Source: Bacteroides caecigallinarum | GTDB lineage: Bacteria; Bacteroidota; Bacteroidia; Bacteroidales; Bacteroidaceae | Assembly (NCBI RefSeq): GCF_016902295.1 | Contig: NZ_JACJLQ010000014.1 | Location: 1 to 64,000 of the forward strand | Reading direction: 5' to 3' | Length of the DNA: 64,000 nt | Shown: positions 17,158-26,765 of the stretch, piece after piece | Layout of the letters: every line of letters starts with the position of its first letter | Numbering within the stretch: position 1 is the first letter of the stretch | Translations under genes and position numbers: made by a program | The notes under the pieces: generated by a model | Told to the model about the DNA's origin: nothing | Database searches by the model: none | The model's input: the letters and a program-made list of their open reading frames with translations, nothing else

Positions 17158-18486
17158 TTACTTCAGAGTCAGTGGAGTTCCTTTATAGAAATCAAGTATT
17201 TTTGTACGGAATATATAGTCGTATTTAGCCTGTAGTCTTTCGGAGATGGCTTTCATCCAGTTTGTACGGCTCTCATTGTATTCTGTGGCGTTGGCTTTTC
17301 CCTCGGCATATTTCTCTTTCATGAGATTGAATGACGCTTCCGCCGCCTCATCTGCTGTCAGGCTGCTTTCGTATCTGCTTTCGGCTCCGAGCGCATTGTA
17401 ATACGCCTGCTGTATTTCCTTGTAAAGCGCTTTTTTGCTATCCTCAAGTTGCCAGCTCAGTGTGCTTTGCTGTATTTTGGCGCTTCTCACCTGGTTTCTT
17501 GTACTGAAACGGTTGAATATTGGAATACTCAGCTGAAAACCGAAATACTGGCTGAAGTTATCTTTCAGCTGCGAGCCGAAAATGCTGTTTTTCATTCCGG
17601 ACACTTTATAATAGTTTGTACTGAGTCCTGCTCCGAAACTCAGCTGCGGATAATAGGCGCTTTGGGCTATTCTGATTGATTTTGCCGCTCCGTCCAAACG
17701 GTATTGCGCCGCTTTGATTGAAGGCTTGAACAGGACAGCCTCGTTGTATATCTCGGCTGGAGATGTTATGCTGCCTGCATACTCATCCATATCGGCCTCA
17801 GGTGATACTATTGAGAAGTTTTCAGGCGATGGCAGTTCAAGCAGCTGACTCAAATCCAAAAGCGCAAGTTTCTGGTTGTTGTCGGCCTGCACTGCCGACA
17901 GCTCGTCCTGGGCTACTCTTGATTTCGCCTCAAGCCATTCTGCTTCTGAGGCTTTTCCGGTCTTGAAATATGCTTCTTTCTGCGATAGCATTTCCTTGCT
18001 GAGCTCCACCTGAAGATGTGCCACCTGGGCTAACTCTTCGTTGAACAGTACCTGCAGGTATGCCGATGCCACTTGTATGCTGATATCTTCCTTAGCTTTG
18101 TTCAAGTCCTCAGTAGCTGCTTGCAGGTTAAGTTTGGCAAGAGCTATATTGTTTGTTATTCTCAATCCGGTGAATAGCGGTACACTGGTGTTCAGGCTGA
18201 ATGACGTGTTTTGAGTATTCAGACTTTTGTAAGTATTGTCCGACTGGAGGCTTCGTCCGAAGTTGAATGAGTGGGATGCCCCTCCTGTCAAATCCGGCAG
18301 ACGGCTCCATTGTGCTGTATTCAGTTCCACGGCGCTCTGTTCAGTAGCCGCTTCCTGTTGTTTTATTCCAACGTTGTTTTCAATGGCGTGTCTGATACAT
18401 TTCTCCAGATCCCATTTTTCCTGCGAGTAGGCATTGCCTGAGAGTAGGAGTATCAAGGCTGACGCTGTTATTATGTTTTTATTCAT
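17158..18486 (-). CDS. TolC-family outer-membrane efflux protein
   Basis: A 442-residue protein with signal peptide MNKNIITASALILLLSGNAY. WDLEKCIRHAIENNVGIKQQ begins the first OEP repeat, and the long coiled-coil heptads and repeated PxLxxGA/LSFGAGLSTNYY-type barrel strands fit TolC-like channels. Last gene of the five-gene efflux operon 22925-17158, so it is the outer-membrane exit duct for the adjacent ABC system. Confidence 0.92.
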   Translation of the reverse strand: MNKNIITASALILLLSGNAYSQEKWDLEKCIRHAIENNVGIKQQEAATEQSAVELNTAQWSRLPDLTGGASHSFNFGRSLQSDNTYKSLNTQNTSFSLNTSVPLFTGLRITNNIALAKLNLQAATEDLNKAKEDISIQVASAYLQVLFNEELAQVAHLQVELSKEMLSQKEAYFKTGKASEAEWLEAKSRVAQDELSAVQADNNQKLALLDLSQLLELPSPENFSIVSPEADMDEYAGSITSPAEIYNEAVLFKPSIKAAQYRLDGAAKSIRIAQSAYYPQLSFGAGLSTNYYKVSGMKNSIFGSQLKDNFSQYFGFQLSIPIFNRFSTRNQVRSAKIQQSTLSWQLEDSKKALYKEIQQAYYNALGAESRYESSLTADEAAEASFNLMKEKYAEGKANATEYNESRTNWMKAISERLQAKYDYIFRTKILDFYKGTPLTLK

Positions 18487-18512
18487 GTCGGTTGTTCGTT
18501 TGTTTTAATACC

Positions 18513-19607
18513 TTATTCTTTCTTCAGACCGCGAACGAGGTCGTTCTCTTTCAATCCTGATTTCACTTCAACGTTTATTCCGTCGCTTACCCCAGTTCTG
18601 ATGTTTTTACGGTCGAATTTCTGTCCTGACACACTGTCTGTAAGCAGATATACAAATGTTGAGTCACCTTTAAATTCGAGTGCGCTTTCCGGAATACTCA
18701 GCACATTGTTTGCTCTTTGCAGTTCCATCTCGGCGTTTGCGCTGTATCCTGAGCGGATTGTCACGCTGTCCGGCACTGTTATTGCGGCTTTTATCTCGAA
18801 CTGGTTGGCACCGTTGTTTTCCACGCTTTTAGGTGAGATATATTCAAGTGTGGCGCTGAAAGTCATATCCTGCAATGCTCCCAAAGTTATTTTTACAGGT
18901 ATTCCGACCTTGATTTTTCCAACTTCGGTTTCGTCCACGTTTCCTCTGAATATAAGGTCCCCCATATCTGCGACGCTTGCTATTGTGGTACCGTCGTTGA
19001 AAGTGTTACTCATGATAACCGAGTTTCCCACTTTGATAGGTACGTCGAGTATAAGTCCGTCGATGGTAGAACGTATCAGCGTGCTGCTGAATGACGCGCT
19101 GTTCTTAGTGATACCTTCCTTTATGATTTCCAGATTGTCCTTTGCTGCCTGTATCTCTTCGCGTGCCTGCTTTGTCGTAAGCAGAGTTTTTTCGTATTCT
19201 TCGTTGCTGACAAGTTTCTTTTCGAAAAGTTTCTCCATACGTTCAAGGTCTGTCTCTGCCTGACGTCCGTTCATTTCGGCAAGTCTTACACGGCTTTCTG
19301 CCGAATTGAGCTGTCCCAATTCAGGTATAACCTTTACTTTTGCTATTACTTCTCCTTTTTTCACGGTCTCGCCGGCTTCCTTATATACTTCTGATATGAT
19401 ACCTGATATCTGAGGTTTGATTTGTACTTCGTCACGTGGCTCTATTTTACCGGTCGCTACTGTTGTCTGTACGATGTCTGATTTTACAACCTTCAATACG
19501 TTGTACTCCACTTTCTTTGGTTGTGATTTCTGGTATAGGAATACGAATGTTCCAAGAAACAGTAGTGCGATGACCACCATTATACCTATTCTGATAAATT
19601 TCTTCAT
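18513..19607 (-). CDS. MacA-like periplasmic adaptor protein
   Basis: 364 residues: an N-terminal membrane anchor (IRIGIMVVIALLFLGTFVFL), a lipoyl half (VATGKIEPRDEVQIKPQISG), a coiled-coil hairpin (residues about 95-165), the second lipoyl half and a beta-barrel/membrane-proximal region. This is the HlyD/MacA adaptor that links the inner-membrane ABC transporter to the TolC channel. It is 26 bp upstream of the tolC-like gene. Confidence 0.92.
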   Translation of the reverse strand: MKKFIRIGIMVVIALLFLGTFVFLYQKSQPKKVEYNVLKVVKSDIVQTTVATGKIEPRDEVQIKPQISGIISEVYKEAGETVKKGEVIAKVKVIPELGQLNSAESRVRLAEMNGRQAETDLERMEKLFEKKLVSNEEYEKTLLTTKQAREEIQAAKDNLEIIKEGITKNSASFSSTLIRSTIDGLILDVPIKVGNSVIMSNTFNDGTTIASVADMGDLIFRGNVDETEVGKIKVGIPVKITLGALQDMTFSATLEYISPKSVENNGANQFEIKAAITVPDSVTIRSGYSANAEMELQRANNVLSIPESALEFKGDSTFVYLLTDSVSGQKFDRKNIRTGVSDGINVEVKSGLKENDLVRGLKKE

Positions 19608-19654
19608 ATAATTTGGTTTTTTAAATTTCTTGTTCTTATATGTTGTTCCACTCT

Positions 19655-19698
19655 AAATAACTAACAACTAATAACTAATAACTGATAACTAACATAAA
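19655..19698. repeat. AACTAATAACT-type degenerate repeat
   Basis: The spacer between the second permease and the adaptor gene is built from variants of TAACTAA, as in AACTAACAACTAATAACT. It is the same class as 15185-15223 and 47500-47526. Confidence 0.6.
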
Positions 19699-19700
19699 CA

Positions 19701-20945
19701 TCACTCATCCCTGATGGCTTCTATAGGCTTGATGGCCATTGCCCTGAAGGCAGGTGCCAGTCCGGCAAGTAATCCCAGGATAAGCAGTAAGATACATGCG
19801 CCGATGGCTCCCCAGAAACTTATCTGGAAGTGTGCAGCCGAGGTAGGCGAGGAGAGTGCCTCTTCTACAATATTCAGAAGGAAAACTGCGAATGATATTC
19901 CGCTCATGCCCGCTATGATGGTAAGCACCATACTTTCCGTTAGAATCTGGCTCAGTATGTCGTTCGGGCGTGCCCCTATGGCTCTTCGGATACCAATTTC
20001 AGTAGTTCTTTCTTTTACTGTCACCATCATGATGTTGCTTACTCCTATTGCTCCCGCCAGCAATGTGCCAAGTCCCACCATCCATCCCAAGACTTCTATT
20101 CCGGAGAACAAGTTGTCCATCATTCCGAACATGGCCTCAGCGTTTACGCTTATTACGGCCTGCTTGTCGTCAGGATGAACATTATGAGCGCGCTTGATAA
20201 CCGTTTCCACTTTTTTCTGTACCTCACTTACGGAGTAACCTTTCTTTACCGTAAAACTCAGCATCTGTATCTTGTCGCCGAAGTTGTAGTTCTGTTGCAT
20301 TGTCGAGAAAGGAATTATGATTGAAGTCTCAGCCTGGCCTTGTACGGACATGTTTCCTGCAGCCATATTCACTCCGATAACCTGATAGTATATACCGTTG
20401 ACCTCGATATACTTGCCACACGGATTGTTCTTGTCCGGGAACAGGCTTTCGAAAATTCTGCTGCCGAGCACACAGACTTTACGCTTGTTTATGATGTCCA
20501 TATCGTTGATATACCTGCCCATCGAGATTTGCGGTTCTTCTATCTTGGCATATATCGGATAAAGCCCTTTAAGTGTTCCTGAGGTCTTGTTCTCATTGTA
20601 AACCATGTCCATTCCCCATTTGGTGATGTTAGGCGTTACAACCTCTATTTCCGGCACACTGCGTCTTACTCTTTCCACGTCAGTGTTTGTTAGTTCCCAG
20701 AATCGTCCCTGCTGGAAACCTTTATATGCCTTGCTTGTCTGGTTGGTACCCATAAATCCCGAGTTGGTGGCAAATCCTACAAACTGTTTTGCCATCAGGT
20801 CCTGTACGCCCTTTGTTCCTCCCATCAGGGCCACAAGCATGAATATTCCCCAAAACACTCCGAAAGCCGTAAGCAGGCTTCGAGTCTTGTTTCTTGTTAT
20901 GGTGAGGAATATTTCCTCGCATGTATCCAAATCAAATCGTCTCAT
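19701..20945 (-). CDS. MacB-type ABC transporter permease
   Basis: 414 residues: one N-terminal helix (TRSLLTAFGVFWGIFMLVAL), a large periplasmic MacB_PCD-like domain, and three C-terminal FtsX helices with the coupling segment ERTTEIGIRRAIGARPNDIL. The ATPase is on a separate chain (22206-22925). Paired with the 415-residue permease immediately upstream (2-bp gap), suggesting a heterodimeric transporter. The substrate (antibiotic, lipopeptide or siderophore) is unknown. Confidence 0.9.
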   Translation of the reverse strand: MRRFDLDTCEEIFLTITRNKTRSLLTAFGVFWGIFMLVALMGGTKGVQDLMAKQFVGFATNSGFMGTNQTSKAYKGFQQGRFWELTNTDVERVRRSVPEIEVVTPNITKWGMDMVYNENKTSGTLKGLYPIYAKIEEPQISMGRYINDMDIINKRKVCVLGSRIFESLFPDKNNPCGKYIEVNGIYYQVIGVNMAAGNMSVQGQAETSIIIPFSTMQQNYNFGDKIQMLSFTVKKGYSVSEVQKKVETVIKRAHNVHPDDKQAVISVNAEAMFGMMDNLFSGIEVLGWMVGLGTLLAGAIGVSNIMMVTVKERTTEIGIRRAIGARPNDILSQILTESMVLTIIAGMSGISFAVFLLNIVEEALSSPTSAAHFQISFWGAIGACILLLILGLLAGLAPAFRAMAIKPIEAIRDE

Positions 20946-20947
20946 AA

Positions 20948-22195
20948 TCAGTCTGCTCTAAGTGCTTCTATCGGTCGTATCATAACAGCCTTTCTTGCAG
21001 GAAACAGTCCGGCAAGTGTTCCGGCTATTATAAGTGTCAGTGTGGCCTGTATGGCTATTTTTATATCTACGGTAGGATTCTCGAAGACTGTCATCGAGAA
21101 GACACCGGCGTCTACTACCTGCTTTCCGGCTACTACATTCATGTATTCAGTAGTGGCTATTCCTGCCACCATGCCTATATATCCGAAAAACGTCGTTATT
21201 ACCACGCTTTCCGATATTATCAGCCATAATATAGATGAAGGTTTTGCTCCGAGGGCTTTTCTTATTCCGAACTCGTGTGTCCTTTCTCTTACGGTTATCA
21301 GCATTATATTGCTTACTCCTACAATCCCGCTCAATAATGTGAAGATACCGACAACCCATATTGAGATGTTAAGGATATTTGTAGCCGACTGCTGCTGGAG
21401 ATATTGCGTAAATCTGTTCCATATCCATATCGCGCTGTCATCGTCGGGAGCAAAATTGTTGTTCTTTCCTATTGCGGCCCGGTATTCTTCCTCGAAAGCA
21501 TCATTGCTTGCCTCGTCTGTCAGGTTTTGCGTAGAAAATATTATATTGTCTATGCTGTCTCCCTTACTGTAGATAAGCTGTAGAGTAGTAAACGGAACCA
21601 GTGCGCTTGGCGAGAAACTGTTTTGGTCGGAATATATTCCCACTACCTGATACATCACTCCTTGCGACGTGATATATTTTCCGATGCCTTCTGTATTTGG
21701 GAAAAGAATGTCGTACGTCTTTTGGTGTAATACCATTACCTTGCGCATCTCGTCCATATCGCGCTTGTTGATGAACCTGCCTTTCACGAGCTTCATAGGC
21801 TCCATGTCCGTATGGTTGGGAAATACGCCGTCAATAGTGATACTTACATTCTCCTTGCCGTATGTCAGTATTCCGCTGTGGCTTGTTGTGGCACCTACTG
21901 TGGTTATGTTTTCCGTAAATCTTTTAGAGGTTATTTTCATGTCGCTTTCGTTCAGCGAAATGTTTCTTCCCTCGTTCAGTCCGTTGAAAGCCTTCGATGT
22001 TACTCCCGGATAAATCTTCATGGAGTTCATCTTCATGTCTGCCGACTGGTTTTCAAAGGCATGGATAAGTCCGTTCCCTGCCCCCAAAAGAACAATAAGC
22101 ATGTATATTCCCCAGGCTACTGCAAATCCCGTCAAGGCCGTGCGCAGCTTGTTTCGCATTATTGTTCCGTATATTTCTTGAATAAGATCTGTCAT
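20948..22195 (-). CDS. MacB-type ABC transporter permease
   Basis: 415 residues with the same layout as its neighbour: N-terminal helix (RTALTGFAVAWGIYMLIVLL), periplasmic domain, and three C-terminal FtsX helices with the RTHEFGIRKALGAKPSSIL coupling segment. It is clearly paralogous to the 19701-20945 product, so the inner-membrane component is probably a heterodimer. It is 10 bp downstream of the ATPase gene. Confidence 0.9.
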   Translation of the reverse strand: MTDLIQEIYGTIMRNKLRTALTGFAVAWGIYMLIVLLGAGNGLIHAFENQSADMKMNSMKIYPGVTSKAFNGLNEGRNISLNESDMKITSKRFTENITTVGATTSHSGILTYGKENVSITIDGVFPNHTDMEPMKLVKGRFINKRDMDEMRKVMVLHQKTYDILFPNTEGIGKYITSQGVMYQVVGIYSDQNSFSPSALVPFTTLQLIYSKGDSIDNIIFSTQNLTDEASNDAFEEEYRAAIGKNNNFAPDDDSAIWIWNRFTQYLQQQSATNILNISIWVVGIFTLLSGIVGVSNIMLITVRERTHEFGIRKALGAKPSSILWLIISESVVITTFFGYIGMVAGIATTEYMNVVAGKQVVDAGVFSMTVFENPTVDIKIAIQATLTLIIAGTLAGLFPARKAVMIRPIEALRAD

Positions 22196-22205
22196 GTCAC
22201 TTGTG

Positions 22206-22925
22206 TTATTTCATGAATCCGTCTTTGCCGAACGGTGAAGCGTTATGGTCTATGTTGTCTTCAATTTTTTCTATGATTCCATCCTTGATGTGGATAATTT
22301 TGTTTGTCTGGTTCGCCACTCCGCTCTCGTGAGTCACTATTATTATCGTAAGTCCTTCTTTCTCGTGAAGCTCTTTCAGAATGTTCATTACCTCAACAGA
22401 AGTCTTGCTGTCAAGTGCCCCTGTAGGTTCGTCGGCCAGTATTATTTCCGGTTTGGATATAAGGGCCCTTGCTATTGCGACTCTCTGTTTCTGTCCTCCT
22501 GAGAGTTCGTTCGGCATGTGGTGGGCCCATTCTTTCAGTCCGAGCTTGTCAAGATATTCCATTGCGAGCTCATTTCTTTTTTTCCTGCTTACCCCCTGGT
22601 AATACAGTGGCAGAGCCACGTTCTCCATCGCGTTTTTAAATGAAATAAGGTTGAATGACTGGAAGATGAAGCCTATCATCCTGTTTCTGTATTCGGCAGC
22701 TTTTGTCTCACTCAGGTCTTTTATCAGCACGCCGTTTAAAGTGTATTCCCCTGTATCATAGTTGTCAAGTATTCCCAATATATTAAGTAATGTGGACTTT
22801 CCTGAACCGGATGCTCCCATTATGGAAACGAATTCCCCTTTTTCTATATCGAGGTTAATACCTTTCAAGACGTGTAGGGGGGCACCGTTATGATATGTCT
22901 TGTTTATGTCCTTCAGATGAATCAT
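22206..22925 (-). CDS. MacB/LolD-type ABC transporter ATPase
   Basis: 239 residues with Walker A GASGSGKSTLLN, Q-loop FIFQSFNLISFKNAMENVAL, signature LSGGQKQRVAIARALI, Walker B IILADEPTGALD and the H-loop in VTHESGVA. First gene of the operon ATPase-permease-permease-adaptor-TolC, a complete tripartite efflux pump. Only a weak -7-like box (TAATTTAG, minus strand, 22952-22959) is visible upstream. Confidence 0.94.
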   Translation of the reverse strand: MIHLKDINKTYHNGAPLHVLKGINLDIEKGEFVSIMGASGSGKSTLLNILGILDNYDTGEYTLNGVLIKDLSETKAAEYRNRMIGFIFQSFNLISFKNAMENVALPLYYQGVSRKKRNELAMEYLDKLGLKEWAHHMPNELSGGQKQRVAIARALISKPEIILADEPTGALDSKTSVEVMNILKELHEKEGLTIIIVTHESGVANQTNKIIHIKDGIIEKIEDNIDHNASPFGKDGFMK

Positions 22926-23001
22926 TGTGTCAATTAATTAATAAAATCGCGGCTAAATTAGAAAAAAACTTATATACTCATATTAATATTTGCATGAAAA
23001 A

Positions 23002-23033
23002 TTTGTGTGATACACGTCAATTGTATATTTTTG
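23002..23033 (+). promoter_or_regulatory. glk promoter, textbook Bacteroides form
   Basis: -33 TTTG (23002-23005), a 20-bp spacer and -7 TATTTTTG (23026-23033): an exact match to the published consensus layout, 32 bp before the glk start. Confidence 0.8.
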
Positions 23034-23064
23034 TCTCAATAATTAACCCTAAACAATTAATGTC

Positions 23065-24039
23065 ATGACAGTAAATATGGAAAAGCCATATGTAGTTGGT
23101 ATGGATATCGGCGGTACTAATACCGTATTCGGTGTAGTTGATTCTCGTGGTAATGTGTTGGCCTCAGACTCTATAAAGACTCAGGATTATGAGACTATTG
23201 ACGAGTATGTAGATGCTGTTTGCAAAAAGCTTATCCCTCTTTTGCAGCAGTTTGGCGGTGCTGAGAAGTTTAAAGGAGTTGGTGTAGGTGCGCCTAACGG
23301 TAACTATTATAAAGGAACAATCGAGTTTGCTCCTAATCTTCCATGGAAGGGAGTTATTCCTTTGGCTGCCATGTTTGAAGACAAGTTGGGAATCCCTACA
23401 GCACTTACAAACGATGCCAATGCGGCTGCAATCGGTGAAATGACTTACGGTGCTGCTCGCGGATTGAGAGATTTCATTATGATTACACTTGGTACAGGTG
23501 TAGGTAGCGGTATCGTTGTAAACGGCCAGTTGGTATATGGCCACGATGGTTTTGCGGGTGAGCTTGGTCACGTGATTGCTGAGCGCGACGGTCGTATCTG
23601 CGGATGCGGACGCAAGGGTTGTCTTGAGACTTATTGCTCTGCTACAGGTGTTGCACGTACTGCACGCGAATTCCTTGTGGCACGCTCTGAACCAAGTTTG
23701 CTTAGAGAAATTCCTGCCGAGGAAATCGTGTCAAAGGATGTTTACGATGCTGCAATCAAGGGCGATAAACTCGCTCAGGATATTTTCGAATATACAGGAA
23801 ATATTCTCGGTAGAGCTTTGGCGGATTTCATTGCATTTTCAAGTCCTGAAGCTATTATCCTGTTCGGAGGTCTTGCCAAGTCAGGCGATCTTATCATGAA
23901 GCCTATCCAGAAAGCTATGGATGAAAATGTTCTTAAGATTTATGCCGGAAAGACTAAATTGTTGCTTTCTCAGCTTAAAGATGCTGATGCTGCCGTTCTT
24001 GGCGCAAGCGCGTTAGGTTGGGAAGTTAAGGAAGATTAA
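23065..24039 (+). CDS. glk: ROK-family glucokinase
   Basis: A 324-residue cytosolic sugar kinase that phosphorylates glucose with ATP. Seen here: the N-terminal phosphate motif DIGGTNTVFGVV, the substrate loop LTNDANAAAIGE, GTGVGSGIV and the ROK zinc signature CGCGRKGCLETYCSATGVA. The start is MTVNMEKPYVVGMD at 23065; the Met at 23077 is an alternative. Monocistronic with a strong promoter. Glucose is the likely substrate; a related hexose is possible within the family. Confidence 0.9.
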   Translation: MTVNMEKPYVVGMDIGGTNTVFGVVDSRGNVLASDSIKTQDYETIDEYVDAVCKKLIPLLQQFGGAEKFKGVGVGAPNGNYYKGTIEFAPNLPWKGVIPLAAMFEDKLGIPTALTNDANAAAIGEMTYGAARGLRDFIMITLGTGVGSGIVVNGQLVYGHDGFAGELGHVIAERDGRICGCGRKGCLETYCSATGVARTAREFLVARSEPSLLREIPAEEIVSKDVYDAAIKGDKLAQDIFEYTGNILGRALADFIAFSSPEAIILFGGLAKSGDLIMKPIQKAMDENVLKIYAGKTKLLLSQLKDADAAVLGASALGWEVKED

Positions 24040-24059
24040 TCTTTTCCAAATATATAAAG

Positions 24060-24107
24060 AATGTTCATTTGGCAATGTTTATTCAGCGCCTTATGAGCAT
24101 TTTTTTG
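24060..24107 (+). terminator. terminator of glk
   Basis: AATGTTCAT pairs with ATGAGCATT (one G-T wobble) and is followed by seven Ts, 20 bp after the glk stop. Confidence 0.6.
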
Positions 24108-24115
24108 TTTGATGG

Positions 24116-24511
24116 TCAAATGTTCTTACGTTTCTTCCATATATACGGACGCAGGATGTAATAACTGAACAGACTGCCTGAAATTACTCCTACTATATTG
24201 GCCAGAAAATCCATCCAGTCGCCACCTCGTGTCTCCGTAAGCGTGGATTGTCCTATTTCGATAAGTCCGCTCATTATTATCGGACATATTACACCCCCTA
24301 TTATCAGATGTTTCCTTATCATCGGAAAGTGTTGCCTCAGATGTTCTGTCCATAGAACTATGGTCAGTCCTCCGTACATGCATACATGTACTAATTTATC
24401 AATATTCTTTATCTCGTTAATCGATGTTTGTGGAGGTTTGAAGAACGACAGGTAAAGTATTGCCGCTATTACCAGAATCGACAGTGGATAACGTTTTAAA
24501 TATGTAATCAT
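24116..24511 (-). CDS. VanZ-like membrane protein
   Basis: About 131 residues from the Met of MITYLKRYPLSILVIAAILY; the longer frame from 24559 would run over the promoter. Four membrane segments and the family motifs NIDKLVHVCMYGGL, GLIEIGQS and RGGDWMDFLANIVGV identify a VanZ-like protein. The role is undefined outside glycopeptide-resistance clusters; no such genes are nearby, so this is the common chromosomal form. Confidence 0.85.
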   Translation of the reverse strand: MITYLKRYPLSILVIAAILYLSFFKPPQTSINEIKNIDKLVHVCMYGGLTIVLWTEHLRQHFPMIRKHLIIGGVICPIIMSGLIEIGQSTLTETRGGDWMDFLANIVGVISGSLFSYYILRPYIWKKRKNI

Positions 24512-24534
24512 GTTATAAATATTAATTCGGATGC

Positions 24535-24542
24535 CAAAAATA
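24535..24542 (-). promoter_or_regulatory. -7 box of the VanZ-like gene
   Basis: The minus strand reads TATTTTTG, 24 nt upstream of the ATG at 24511. Confidence 0.5.
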
Positions 24543-24554
24543 TGATATTTTTTG

Positions 24555-24562
24555 TACATTTG
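24555..24562 (+). promoter_or_regulatory. -7 box of the sodium symporter gene
   Basis: TACATTTG (TAnnTTTG), 41 nt upstream of the ATG at 24604, divergent from the VanZ-like promoter. Confidence 0.5.
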
Positions 24563-24603
24563 TGCCTTAAAACAGTTCTATTTATTATTTAATATGTTTT
24601 TTT

Positions 24604-25971
24604 ATGCAACATAATCACGACAGAGTAAGTTTTGGAAGTAAATTGGGAGCGATATTGGCGGCCGCAGGTTCTGCCGTAGGCTTGGGGAACATTTGGCGAT
24701 TTCCATACGAGGCGGGTAATCACGGTGGTGCGGCTTTCATACTGATATATTTAGGATGTATATTCATATTCGGTTTGCCTATCATGGTTGCCGAGTTTAC
24801 TATCGGACGTAGAGCCAAGGCCAGCACCGGAGGGTCTTTCAGTGTCCTTGCGCCAGGTACCCAATGGAAATGGGTAGGCTATTTGGGCGTTCTGACAGGG
24901 TTTCTTATTTTGGGATATTATTCCGTCGTTGCCGGATGGACTTTGGAATATCTTCTACAGTCTGTCACCGGAGGCTTCAATGGTAAGGATGCCGAAGGCT
25001 TTATAGCTATGTTCAATGAGTTTTCGTCCGATCCTCTACGTCCTATTATATGGCTTACGGTATTCATGTTTCTCACCCATTACGTAATAGTAAGAGGTGT
25101 GAAGGATGGTATAGAACGTTCTTCAAAGGTCATGATGCCTGTACTTTTCATTCTTGTGGTATTGCTGGCTATATGTTCAGTCACTCTACCGGGCGCGGAA
25201 AAAGGTCTTGAGTTCCTTTTCAAGCCTGATTTCAGTAAAGTCACTCCTGAAGTGTTTCTTGGAGCTATGGGACAGGCCTTCTTCTCTATGAGTCTCGGTA
25301 TGGGTTGTTTGTCAACTTACGCCTCTTATTTCGGTAAGGATACAAGACTTGGACATACTGCTATGAGTGTAGGCATGATAGATACTTTTGTCGCCATACT
25401 TGCAGGAATAATTATATTCCCTGCCGCTTTTTCGGTTGGTATAAATCCCGGTTCCGGTCCTTCGCTGATATTCATAACCTTGCCCAATGTGTTCCAGCAG
25501 GCCTTTTCGGGAGTACCGTTTCTTGCTATGATTTGTGCCGCGGCATTCTATTTGCTTCTGGCGTTGGCGGCACTTACTTCAACCATATCTCTGCATGAGG
25601 TGTCAACGGCTTTTCTTCACGAAAAGTTCGGTCTTGTACGTGGTAAGGCAGCCACAATAGTGTCCGTAGGGTGCTGGATGATAGGCGTTGTGTCGTCGCT
25701 TGCCCTTGGCGAGTGGAGCGGTTTCAAGATTGCCGGCATGAATTTCTTTGATGCTTTGGACTATCTTACCGCTAAAATCATGCTTCCGGTTTCGGGCATG
25801 TTGTCTGCAATCTTTGTAGGATGGGTGCTTGATAAAGCTATAGTGAAAGGCGAGGCCACAAATTACGGTACTCTCAAGCCTACGTTCTATCCATTGTATA
25901 TCAATATTCTGAAGTTTATTGCGCCTGTAGGCATTATGCTCATATTCCTTAACGAATTGGGACTGTTCTAA
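24604..25971 (+). CDS. neurotransmitter:sodium symporter (NSS) family transporter
   Basis: 455 residues, about 11-12 membrane helices. The NSS signature is clear: AAAGSAVGLGNIWRFPYEAG at residues about 17-36 (sodium and substrate site on helix 1). The later SLGMGCLSTYASY segment corresponds to helix 6 and its surroundings. It imports an amino acid or similar small molecule with sodium across the inner membrane; the exact substrate cannot be read. Followed after 15 bp by the helix-hairpin-helix gene, so possibly co-transcribed. Confidence 0.93.
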   Translation: MQHNHDRVSFGSKLGAILAAAGSAVGLGNIWRFPYEAGNHGGAAFILIYLGCIFIFGLPIMVAEFTIGRRAKASTGGSFSVLAPGTQWKWVGYLGVLTGFLILGYYSVVAGWTLEYLLQSVTGGFNGKDAEGFIAMFNEFSSDPLRPIIWLTVFMFLTHYVIVRGVKDGIERSSKVMMPVLFILVVLLAICSVTLPGAEKGLEFLFKPDFSKVTPEVFLGAMGQAFFSMSLGMGCLSTYASYFGKDTRLGHTAMSVGMIDTFVAILAGIIIFPAAFSVGINPGSGPSLIFITLPNVFQQAFSGVPFLAMICAAAFYLLLALAALTSTISLHEVSTAFLHEKFGLVRGKAATIVSVGCWMIGVVSSLALGEWSGFKIAGMNFFDALDYLTAKIMLPVSGMLSAIFVGWVLDKAIVKGEATNYGTLKPTFYPLYINILKFIAPVGIMLIFLNELGLF

Positions 25972-25986
25972 TAAAGCAAGTTCTAT

Positions 25987-26727
25987 ATGTTGAAGGACTG
26001 GTTCTATTATACGCGTGGACAGCGCAGGACGATATTGTTATTGCTTATTGTTATTCTACTGCTCGTTGGAGTCGTTATCGGTGGCGGATTTTATAACGTT
26101 AGTAATTGCGTAACCGTAGAAACTTTGGATATTGCGGATTCTCTTTATGCAAAAGTGGAAAATGACAGGCGCGAATGGAAGGGCGGAAAGACTTATGCGT
26201 ACAATAAAAATCATAATACCTCCCCGTCTGTACGCGGTTACACATATAAGAAATCTGCCGAAGCTTCAGGTTATTACGGAACAAAGTCAAGGAAGGACAC
26301 ATCATTATTATATCCCAGACAGGAAAAATACACCTCGAAATTTATCATTGATGTGAATTCTGCCGATACGTTGATATTGAAGAAAGTGCCCGGCATAGGC
26401 AGTGTTATTTCAAGGAATATTGTGAACTACAGAAACCGCCTCGGCGGATTCTATGACGTACGCCAGTTGCTTGAAATCAGATATGTCGATTCCACATTGC
26501 TCGACTGGTTTGAGGTGAAATCGGGATTGTCGCGTAAAATCAATGTCAACAAGGCCGGTATGGACGAGCTGCGCAATCATCCTTACATGGATTATTATAA
26601 GGCAAAGGCCATAATTGATTTCAGGCGGAAACGCGGTCCCCTAAGCGGCATGTCGCAAATATCAATCCTCGGTGAGTTCACCGAGGACGATATATTGAGA
26701 CTCAGCCATTATTTCGAATTCGAATAA
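25987..26727 (+). CDS. membrane-anchored helix-hairpin-helix (ComEA-like) protein
   Basis: 246 residues: a membrane anchor at about 14-36 (ILLLLIVILLLVGVVIGGGF), a low-complexity linker to about 115, then two ComEA-like helix-hairpin-helix units (DVNSADTLILKKVPGIGSVI and NVNKAGMDELRNHPYMDYYK). Such domains bind double-stranded DNA; ComEA receives incoming DNA in competent bacteria. A role in DNA uptake is plausible but unproven here, and no other competence genes are adjacent. Confidence 0.85.
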   Translation: MLKDWFYYTRGQRRTILLLLIVILLLVGVVIGGGFYNVSNCVTVETLDIADSLYAKVENDRREWKGGKTYAYNKNHNTSPSVRGYTYKKSAEASGYYGTKSRKDTSLLYPRQEKYTSKFIIDVNSADTLILKKVPGIGSVISRNIVNYRNRLGGFYDVRQLLEIRYVDSTLLDWFEVKSGLSRKINVNKAGMDELRNHPYMDYYKAKAIIDFRRKRGPLSGMSQISILGEFTEDDILRLSHYFEFE

Positions 26728-26765
26728 GGGATGCGGTTTACACAAAAAAACGAAATGTGCGATTA

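Noticed and set aside
17158-22925. A novel transport system
   Set aside because: All five genes are recognisable parts of a standard MacAB-TolC-type tripartite pump; only the two-permease arrangement is notable and it is common in Bacteroidetes.
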